This document shows, one piece after another, positions 56,381-64,000 of a stretch of DNA of 64,000 nucleotides. The DNA lies in contig CM077595.1 of the NCBI GenBank assembly GCA_039654915.1, positions 50,685,501 to 50,749,500 on the forward strand, written 5' to 3'. Below the pieces are notes generated by a model. That model was given only the letters and a program-made list of their open reading frames with translations, was not told the origin of the DNA and searched no databases. A program made the position numbers and the translations under genes. Source of the DNA: Aquilaria yunnanensis. Lineage: Eukaryota > Streptophyta > Magnoliopsida > Malvales > Thymelaeaceae. Position 1 is the first letter of the stretch, and each line of letters begins with the position of its first letter.

Positions 56381-57467
56381 GAAATCAAATTTCTACTAAT
56401 AGTAGGCACAAAGTAGCAATTGTCTAATTCTAAAACTAATCCACTAGATAAAGTGAGAACATAAGTCCCTACGGCTAAGGCAGCAACCCTTGCTCCATCT
56501 CCAACACGTTGGTCCACTTCACCTCAGGCGAATCTTCTACTTCTACTTAGATCCTGCACATTTGCACAAATGTGAGATCCACATCCAGTATCCAATACCC
56601 AAGATGAGGAAGTAGAAAAGTTAGCCTCTATAACAAGAATACCTGAGTGGAAGTTTTACTCCCCTTTTCCTTAGCAAGTTCTTCAAGATAGAGCTTGTAG
56701 TTGCGTTTCCAGTGTCCAGGTTGCTTACAATGGAAGCACTCCCCTTCCTTTGCCACACCACCCTTTGGTTTCATTGCAGCTGAAGAAGAACTAGGGTTGG
56801 ACTTTCCATTAGCATTATGCTTCTTCTTGTTGGCTTTTCCCTTTCCCTTGCCCTTTTGAACCATCAAAATGGGCTTAGCCTTCTTAAGGTTTTGCTCAGC
56901 AGTTCTCAACATGTTGAGCAATTCAGGAAGGGACTTGTCAAGGTCATTCATGTTATAGTTCATGATGAACTGACTGTAGCTTTCAGGCAATGATTGCAAG
57001 ACTACATCGATAGCCAACTCTTTCTAAAGAGCAAATCCCAAATTCTCAAGAGTCTCAATGTACCCAATCATCTTGAGCACAAGAGGACCCACGGGACTTC
57101 CCTCAGACATCTTGCAATGAAACAATGCCTTAGAGGTCTCAAACCTCTCATGCCTAGCTTACTCTTGGAAAATCATTTTGAGATGTTCGATCATATCGAA
57201 CGCCCCCATGTTCTCATGCTGCTTCTGAAGCTCAGACTCCATGGTAATAGGCATAAGGCATGCAACATCCAAAGCATCATCATAATGCTTATTGTGAGCA
57301 TCCTGTTCAGCTCTTGGGGCAGTGGCAGGAGGCTTATTCAGAATGGGCTACTCTAGGACATAAGCCTTTCTCTCTTGTTTGAGGACTATCCTCAAGTTTC
57401 AGTATCATTTGAGAAAGTTGGTCCCATTCAGTTTTTCCTCCTCAAGGATCGATCGTAATGAAAGTGT
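56381..57467 (-). pseudogene. A' gag and protease, start codon deleted
   Basis: The minus strand carries Gag (VVLQSLPESYSQFIMNYNMND), the knuckle (CFHCKQPGHWKRNY, with the last Cys changed to Tyr) and the protease/pre-integrase region (VGDGARVAALAVGTYVLTL). The knuckle cannot bind zinc normally without that Cys. There are frame breaks near 56640 and 57018. At 57465-57467 the coding sequence joins the leader directly: 201 bp including the ATG and first codons are missing relative to A1. Confidence 0.92.
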
Positions 57468-58691
57468 CAGCTTTGGCTTGTCTCCCAAGTTATAGTTATT
57501 TAGGTAGGCAACTTCTTGCCAATTGCATCTTATGCAACTCTTGGATAGTTGGGTGAACAACACTTGTCCAAGCTCATCTCATCAACTAAAGCCCAACTCT
57601 ATGCCTCTAAGTCCCTAATCCTATTAGGATGACTTAATTAAGTCAGACCCAAAGTTAGCAATTTGGATATCACTATTATCCCATCACGCCTTACCAAGAT
57701 GAACATAGGTGCTTTGCCTTGGCAAACCCACCTAATGTTGATCAAAGTCCTGACGAGTGCTAACATTTGGAAGGCATCACATTTAATGACTTAATATTTG
57801 TTTGAGGGATTTTTCGTTTGATCTAACCAATTTGTTATCTCCGATTGTCTTATACATGCATGACATACAAATATAAAACATGCATCTCATGCATACAAGA
57901 AAGTAAACATGACATGGTTATAGACCAAACTATGTGATATTCTCAAGCCAATGAGAATATCTTAAAAGCCTAAGAAAAGAAAAGAGTCTTCACAAGCTCC
58001 TTCTCTTCCTTTCTTGGTTGCCCTTTTGTTGTCACCTCCTTGGACATACCACCTTGGATGATCCCATAATGCACCATTACATTAATAATAAAAACCTCAA
58101 GTTACATTCGAGGGGAGTAAGGTGAGAAGAGAATGCACAATGAGAGTGATAAGAAAAGGCACGACTCGCAGGCCGTATTTACAAGTACAACCAATCAAGG
58201 GCTATAACCATGCACCATGCTTCAAACACCAATCAGCATATCATGTCAAATCTCATTCAACAAAGATGCATGCCAATTTTTGCACGTTGATTAACCAGTT
58301 TTTATTTATGTGGCGCTTCGCATACGGTGGTCCTGCTGGCCCGAGATCTTCTATTTCAAGCAAGTAGGCAACCGAGACTCCTCCATTCAAGCCACCAAAA
58401 ATACCTTATTTTAGGTGCCCGAACAGGCCGAATCTGAAACAAGCTAGGGTTTTTGCAACTATTGCAAGAATCCTAATCCATATAGGTATCTCATACCAAT
58501 CAATTTCAGGTTAATCTCATTAACCAATTTGTGTCATTTCTTCATATATCTCATATGTTCATTACGAGTTCCAGTTTCATGCATCATGAATCAATCTAAT
58601 TAATCATGGCCGAAAAGCAACTGAACACATAACATCATGCGATTCAACACTTAATCCCGATTTAGGGTTTCACCAGTAGCTATGATACAAC
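57468..58691 (-). other. A' untranslated leader and degenerate primer-binding site
   Basis: It matches the A1 leader in inverted orientation with several deletions, including most of the GC-rich palindrome block (near 58330-58350). The primer site (58679-58690) reads GCTATGATACAA on + where an intact copy would have GCTCTGATACCA. Confidence 0.85.
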
Positions 58692-58952
58692 TGTTGGGTT
58701 TTAGGAGCCAAATAGTGCAGCGGAATTTAACCGAAACCCTCCAAGATCCAAGTGAAACGGGGTCAATCGGTTGTTCAAAAATTTTCATACCTAATTTTCG
58801 GTTGAGATCTGTCACTCAACTGTAGAGTCGAATCACAAAACCTGAATAGTTGACGTGTTCAGGCTCTTTATGGTATCCACACGAGCCTCTCGGCATCACA
58901 ATGCTTCCACAACGTCCTGGTAGATGCGTTTCTCTTGCGCTCGCAGTGCTAG
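58692..58952 (-). repeat. A' 5' LTR, inner 261 bp
   Basis: Inverted, from TGTTGGGTTTTAGGAG to ...CGCAGTGCTAG, where element E is inserted. 58948-58952 (gctag) is the predicted target duplication. Confidence 0.92.
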
Positions 58953-59925
58953 TGATGCCCCAAGGCATCTTCGTTTGCTGCCATGTTGACAGGTGGAGAG
59001 ACTTCCTGAGGAGGCGAGCGCCTGGAGCTCTGGTTTCCCAGCTGAGTGTGCCTGAAAAGCTCAAAGAAGAGGTTAGGAGGTCCCCGGTTTGCTTTTCCGG
59101 GGAGGACCCTCCGACGCCCAAGTCAGTTTTCTGAGTGAAAGTGGAGGAAGAACACTAGGGGATCAAGTGTCTTGCCTGTTTTGTGTTTTCTCAGAGGGAG
59201 GAAAAATGCCCATCCATTGCCCAGTCCTATTTCCTAGTATTTATAGGAGTAGCTGGTCCGTTCAGATCATGACACGTGTTCGATCAGATTTGATCTGTGC
59301 TTTTGGACCTAGGGGACAGGCAGCCGTTTGCAGCCTCCTTTAGCCCTGAACCCGGACAGGTTGTGTCAGGACTGGGGGGGCTGCGGCGTGTCAGTTCGCC
59401 ATTCAGATGTGACGTGTAGGGCTTGTGGGCGACAAGTCAGAGGCTCCTTAAATGCTCATACCGTACTCCCGAGGTCCCCTGGGCAAGGTCGCCCTTCGGT
59501 GTGTGCACCCTCTTCGGATTCTATCCGTACTTCGGTGCGAGCACCTCTTTCGGGATCTATCCCATAGCTCTGGGAGTTCCCTTGATGAACACCTCCTTCG
59601 GGCCTCATACCCATAGTTAGGGGATTCCCTTGTTCAGGTGTTTCTTGTTCGGGGAAGATCCTCTTCGGGGTCTCTGCCTTCGGGGAGATTCTTCCTTGCT
59701 CCAGAGAGATGGCTTTCTTACCCGAAGATGGTCAGTTTGGCCCCTCGATGGAGACGGTGTTATCCTCGGAATTCCTGACGAGCTAACCGAAGTCTCGAGC
59801 TCATAGTGTTCGACTTCGCACCTTCCGAGGTCAGTTAAAAGATCCTCTCTTGGGTGACGTCAGACTCCTCGGCCAATATTCTGGCAGGGAGTTACTACCG
59901 AGGAGGCAATAGCCTTTGGCTATCA
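58953..59925 (-). repeat. E 3' LTR (973 bp)
   Basis: On the minus strand it begins TGATAGCCAAAGGCTATTGCC and ends CCTTGGGGCATCA. TATAAATA on the minus strand lies at 59245-59238. Close match to D1 (971 bp). Confidence 0.93.
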
Positions 59926-60000
59926 CAGGCCCCCCTTCGAAAAGCTGAAGTGAGGAACTTCGGTTCATCGTTCTCGGGTCCTGTGGTTGTGATATCCGCG

Positions 60001-60235
60001 CCGAAGACGCCTTCTTCTGCCTGAAGCGATGGGCAGCCCTTTTTGCGTCCTCGAGGCGCGAGAAGACAGGCTGTCCCTGTGCCGAAGATACACCTTCTGC
60101 CCGAGGTCACAGGCTGTCTCTTGGTGTTTTTGTGGCGAGGGGAAATAGGATAACCTTGTACCGAAGATAGTCCTTTTGCCCGAAGTCATAGGCTGTCTTT
60201 TGGTGTCTTCGAGGTAACCTACTTTTTTGCCTTTA
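60001..60235. repeat. E three-unit tandem repeat, about 80 bp
   Basis: CCGAAGA words at 60001, 60082 and 60161 (spacing 81 and 79), each followed by a TTCTGCC.GA.G block and a GGTGT-TT.GAGG-like tail. Homologous to the two-unit C1 repeat at 34144-34305. Confidence 0.75.
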
Positions 60236-60501
60236 TAGGTCTGCTCATGCGTCGCGTCCTGTATCGAACAGAGTCAGTCTAGGGCGGTGCCTCTAGACCA
60301 AATGGTGTCAGAGGGCGTGCTCGACGTGATGGACGACACGTGGCACGTTTGCTGAGCGATGACCGACACATGGCACACTTTTATTGGGTAAGAATGCACT
60401 GAGTACGGCACGCGCGACTTTTCAGGCGTTCTTAGCAGTTATGGCGACGCTTCGCCTTCCGAGGAGTACTAATGACGACGGTTCTCCTGGCCTTCTCGGC
60501 C

Positions 60502-60510
60502 TATATATAT
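60502..60510 (+). promoter_or_regulatory. TATA box of the E antisense gene
   Basis: TATATATAT about 225 bp upstream of the ATG at 60730. The conserved block AGTTATGGCGACGCTTCGCC is at about 60434-60455. Confidence 0.7.
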
Positions 60511-60729
60511 CAGTCCTGTCATAACCCTCTTTCTTCTTCTGCTTTTGCTTTCTTTTGCCTTCTAATTTTCTGCCGATTTTCCACAGCGGTTCTCCTTTTT
60601 TAGGCGTTTTTCTGACCACTTTTCACGACGGCTTCCAGGAATCCAGATTCCAGCAAGACCTTTGGTGGGTTTTAGTCCTTTTGCTTTTTTCAAAGCTTCT
60701 TCTTTGTTTTTCCCGAACTCGTTTTCATC

Positions 60730-63183
60730 ATGCCTGTTCCCGAGAGTTGGCAACCTCTTCTTTCTCACCCCTGCTGTACTACTGCGGCAAAACTAGCGAA
60801 GTGGAAGAAAAAGTTTTTCTTACCCTCTTACTCTGTGACGAGGTTGCCCCGTCCTGACCAATTTCCTTTCTCCAACCGAAGTGATGAAATCACCATTTTC
60901 CGAGCCCAACTGAAGGCCGGACTTCGGTATCCCCCCCCGGAGATGGTTAGCGCGTTCTGCAACTTCCATGGCATTGCCGTTAACCAACTCCCACCGAACT
61001 CGTACTGTTATTTCGATGCCTTCCTCTGTATGTGCGGCGTTTTCAAAATAAAACCTCACTTTGTGGTTTTTCTTCAGTACTACAAGCTCTTCGTGGTCCC
61101 GAAGGGTGGCTTCTACTTTATGCTACCTCGGGGATCCGGGAGCAAAAAGTATACGTTCACCTTCGCCACCAAAGACAGCTGGCGAGGGTGGCAACAAAAA
61201 TTCTTTTTCCTGAAGAAGTCGGAGGCTTGGTCGCACGTCCCGACCAAGTGGGCTCAGGGGAGGCTCAAGATGGATGTTGTTGACCCGAAGATACTGCTAG
61301 ACGCCGACGTAACACCTATCTTTGAGGACTTCGACAGGCGCATCCGGGCCGTCTCTGACTGGGCTGCTGAGGTCTCTCCTCGTGCCCTTTACCCCTTTCC
61401 ACCTTTCCAATTAACTGGAGGCTTATGACAGAAGAGGTCCTTCGGGAACTCAAGGTGGTAAAGGAGCATGTGACAGACCTCAATATGCCGAAACCGGCTT
61501 CTTCGGGGAAGGACTCCTAGCTCGTGAAACTCCTTCGAGGGAAAGAGACTTATGAGTCATTTTATGAGAGTAAGTTACTTTCTCATTTTTTCCTTCATAA
61601 CTTCATCTTGGACTTACACTGATCTTCTATTCCTTTTTTCAGAGATGGGCAACGACACTGCTGCCTTCTACAAGGCTCTTTCTACGGGGCAGGCCGAGAG
61701 GGGCGAACAGACAAAGAAGGCTGCCTCTCGGAGGAGGAAGCAGACTTCGGGCGGCCCTCCTTCCAAACGGGCCAAGAAAGCTGCTCCTTCCTCTCTTCCG
61801 CAAATTCCGGAGGAGGTAGGCGAGGAGCCCGAAGTCCCTGCTGCCCCTTTGCCCGGGGTTCCTTCTGTCGACGTCCCTTCTTCCGACGTCCTTCCTCAAA
61901 GCCCCACGCCTTCGCATGCTCTTCTGGAGGGCGGTGGGGAGGAGACCCCTTCTGCCGAGGAATGGCACCAAATAAAAGGCAAGGGGATCTCTACTGAGGC
62001 GATGTCGATTCTTGACGACGACGTTGCCGAGCTGCCAGCAAGTTTGTATTTTGCCGAAGAAACTTTTTTCTCTTGTAAATCCTTAAGAGTTTTCTGGCCT
62101 TAACCAATTTTTCTGCTTTGTTGCACAGCGGAGGTGGCCGCTCCTGACTGGGTTGCCGAACATGCCCGCAAGAGGGCCCTTCGGGATGCCCAAGTCCCAG
62201 CAGGGAAAGTTCCGAAGGAGCCCTTCTGGACGTTCACGGAGGACATGAATATGTACTCCGAGGACTGTCCCAAGATGGCCAGGCAGATGTGCAAAGGGGT
62301 TTTTACTGAGGCCTCTTACAAGGCCCTTACGGAGGCTTACCCTGGCGACATCTCTTTGGCCGCCAAACTCACTGAACACGCCGCCCAGGTATGCTTCACT
62401 GTTTCCTTAGTGCCAATTTCGCCTTTGCTTTTTAATTAGCATCATTTTCCCTTTGTTTGCTTTTTTTTGCAGCTGATGGGGTACGCCGGGTTGCTCCGTG
62501 TTCGGGTGGCGCGAAAGTCAGAAAGGAGGGCGTCACTCTGGGACCTTTATACCAAGATGAAGGCCCAGTGTTCGGCGTTGGCTGCCGATGATGCCCAGCT
62601 GAAGCAGTCTTCGGAGAAGGAAGTTTCTGAACTTCGGGATGGGTTCATAAAAGAGAAAGGGGAACTTGAGAAAAGCACCTCCCAGAAACTTTCCGACGTC
62701 GGTTCTCGGGTGGCGGAGCTGACTTCGACCGTAGAAGCGATTCAAAAGGATAAGTCAGAAAGTGACGCAATCCTTGCAAAGACGCTCGAGGAAAAGGCGC
62801 AGCTCGAAGCCGAGGTCGCATCTCTGAAGAAGCCTTCAGAAGAGAAGAAGAAGATGAAGGCATTGAAGAAAAAGCTTAAGGATCTGGAGAAGGATTACGC
62901 GGATCTGGAGAAGGACTATGCAGATTTGGCGGTCAAAAAGCGGGAGTCCGATGATATGACGAAGTTGGGCTTTCAAGACGGCTTCTGTCTTGCTCGGCAC
63001 CAAATTCTGCAGAAGTTCCCAGATTTCGACCTCTCCTTCCTCGAAGGCATGAACATCCCGAAGGAGCCTCGGTGGACTTGGTCCAAGATCGAGCACTTGA
63101 AACTGCCTCCTTCTTTCTCGGCGCCGAAGGCTGCTGACAAAGGCACAGAGGCTGGCAGTTCTCAAGACGCCGAGGTTCCTTAG
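60730..63183 (+). pseudogene. E antisense spliced gene, best preserved copy but with an 8-bp duplication and one nonsense codon
   Basis: Exons 60730-61569, 61643-62041, 62129-62388 and 62473-63183, with introns of 73, 87 and 84 bp in phases 1, 1 and 0 and GT-AG borders. Without the 8-bp duplication the exons sum to 734 codons. Exon 1 has the Transposase_28-like blocks LKAGLRYPPPEMVSAFCNFHG, GVFKIKPHFVVFLQYYKL and FTFATKDSWRGWQ. Exon 4 is a coiled coil with a 21-bp tandem repeat (DLEKDYA twice) and the terminal FQDGFCLARHQILQKFPDFD and WSKIEHLKLPPS blocks. Lesions: tandem duplication of cctttcca (61394-61401 and 61402-61409) and TAG at 61518-61520 where C1 has TGG. Start chosen as the first ATG of the conserved MPVPESWQPL block. 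Function unknown. Confidence 0.92.
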
Positions 63184-63314
63184 TTTGTAATAGGGCCTTT
63201 TGTCTTCATTTTCTTCTTCTTTTTTGTAGTCTTTCAGCAACTTTCTTCTCTGTAAGCACTCTTTGGCTCAATAGATAAAAATTTGGCTAAGTATTTTTTT
63301 CCAGATCCCTTTGT

Positions 63315-63545
63315 TTTCCCTTTGTCCCGAACATAATTCGCTCGAGAGACTTCGGAAAACCATACTCTTGCTTTCCTTTGTCCCGAACATTTTCGCTCAA
63401 GGGACTTCGGAAGACCATACTTTTGCTTTCCTTTGTCCCGAACATATTCGCTCAAGGGACTTCGGAAGACCATACTTTTGCTTTCCTTTGTCCCGAACAT
63501 ATTCGCTCAAGGGACTTCGGAAAACCATACTTTTGCTTTCCTCGG
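63315..63545. repeat. E minisatellite, four units of 55-56 bp
   Basis: Units begin TTTGTCCCGAACAT at 63321, 63377, 63432 and 63487 and contain the inverted form of the C1 core (CAAGGGACTTCGGAA). The units are much more alike than in C1, suggesting recent amplification. Long reading frames on both strands here are repeat artefacts. Confidence 0.9.
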
Positions 63546-63644
63546 CGATTGCTTTCATGAGACTCTTGTTTTGCACTTCTTCAGGATCTTTTTACTTAGA
63601 CAAATTTGTCCAACTTGTGCAATACAACTTTCCCACCAAACTTT

Positions 63645-64000
63645 TTAGGCATAGAATTTTTTCAAGGCCTCTGAGTGCCAAGTGTTTTTTAATTCTATGC
63701 CTTCGGCATCGTCGAGCTTATAAACTCCTTTTCATACTTCGGCAAGCACCAGGTAGGGTCCTTCCCAATTTGCGCGAAGTACCCCGTGGGACGACTTTCG
63801 GGGTGCAAATTCAGCCTTTCGGAGAACGAGATCTCCCTTCTTTATTCCTTTTGGCCTGGCGCGTAGGTTTATGGCTGCTGCCACTCTTTGCTGGAAAGCT
63901 TTCCTTCTCAGCCTGGCTACTTCTCTGTGTTCGCTGACGAGGTCGAGCTTGGTTCTCAGGCCGAGGTCATTTCCTTTTTCATCGAACACTTGGACTCGTA
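63645..64000 (-). pseudogene. E pol, C-terminal end of integrase
   Basis: The minus strand has the integrase tail with the FDEKGNDLGLRTKLDLV and KKGDLVLRKAEFAPR blocks homologous to C1 near 30170-30350, here without the C1 1-bp deletion. A TGA at 63734-63732 replaces an Arg codon; homology continues to the natural TAA at 63647-63645. The rest of pol lies right of the window. Confidence 0.9.

Larger units (their letters stand above)
7842..58952 (-). mobile_element. Copia element A' (inverted, old), split into three pieces by C1, F and E
   Basis: On the minus strand the order from the right is partial 5' LTR (58952-58692), primer-binding site, leader, gag and protease (to 56386), integrase (35971-35253), then RT, RNase H, polypurine tract and 3' LTR (11409-7842). 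The three pieces join exactly at the C1 and F target duplications. The 5' LTR is cut at 58952 by E and continues outside the window. The coding sequence has numerous stops and frameshifts and a start-codon deletion. It is the same family as A1 and A2 but clearly older. Confidence 0.93.
58953..64000 (-). mobile_element. Tat-group Ty3/gypsy element E, 3' part, right end outside the window
   Basis: On + the order is inverted 3' LTR (58953-59925), inverted polypurine tract (59926-59940), 80-bp tandem repeat, the antisense gene on + (60730-63183), minisatellite, and the end of pol on - (63645 to the window edge). Its LTR is the same family as solo LTR D1. It interrupts the A' 5' LTR. Confidence 0.93.

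Noticed and set aside
63315..63545. CRISPR-like array
   Set aside because: The units are direct tandem repeats without unique spacers, inside a plant retrotransposon.
63234..63937. Overlapping long frames on both strands across the E minisatellite
   Set aside because: They are produced by the 55-56 bp tandem units and have repetitive translations; the region is the 3' flank of two convergent genes.

Overview
The window is plant nuclear DNA made almost entirely of LTR retrotransposons inserted into one another. I see no host gene, rRNA, tRNA, CRISPR array or bacterial feature. Plant origin is supported by Angela/BARE-like Ty1/copia elements primed by initiator-tRNA-Met, Tat-group Ty3/gypsy elements with two RNase H domains and an antisense extra gene, and 70-110 nt GT-AG introns. 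The species cannot be read from the sequence; an angiosperm, perhaps a eudicot, is my guess.

Layout, outermost to innermost, from LTR ends (TG...CA), target-site duplications (TSDs) and resumption of interrupted sequence. (1) H, a Tat element on +, is seen only at 4987-7841. (2) G, a Tat element on -, sits in H's antisense gene (1863-4986 visible) and is itself interrupted by copia A0 (1-1862). (3) An old inverted copia, A', entered H's 3' LTR at 7842 and forms the frame of the rest of the window; its pieces are 7842-11409, 35253-35971 and 56381-58952. (4) A' received three Tat elements: C1 (+, 11410-35252), F (-, 35972-56380) and E (-, 58953 to beyond the window). (5) C1 received long LTR-like element B1 (11535-15031) in its 5' LTR, solo LTR D1 (17674-18644) in its protease region and complete copia A1 (19677-27959) in its reverse transcriptase. 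(6) F's 5' LTR received complete copia A2 (42818-51142) and long LTR-like element B2 (51763-56120), and B2 received inverted copia solo LTR A3 (53152-54568). The chain H > A' > F > B2 > A3 is five levels deep.

A1 and A2 are the only apparently functional units. Each has a 1323-codon Gag-Pol frame, 1416-bp LTRs sharing element-specific variants, an intact primer-binding site and polypurine tract, so both are recent insertions and could be autonomous. C1's Gag-Pol is one frame apart from its two coding insertions and one 1-bp deletion. G, H, F, A0 and A' are decayed.

The most interesting content is a second gene in every Tat element where the region is visible (H, C1, F, E). It lies between pol and the 3' LTR on the strand opposite pol, has four exons with conserved phases (exon 3 is exactly 260 nt in three copies), and has a TATA box and an upstream block of its own. 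It encodes a putative-gypsy-type-transposon (Transposase_28-like) domain followed by a coiled coil and a conserved C-terminal block. All four copies are broken, in different ways. Variable minisatellites flank it on both sides.
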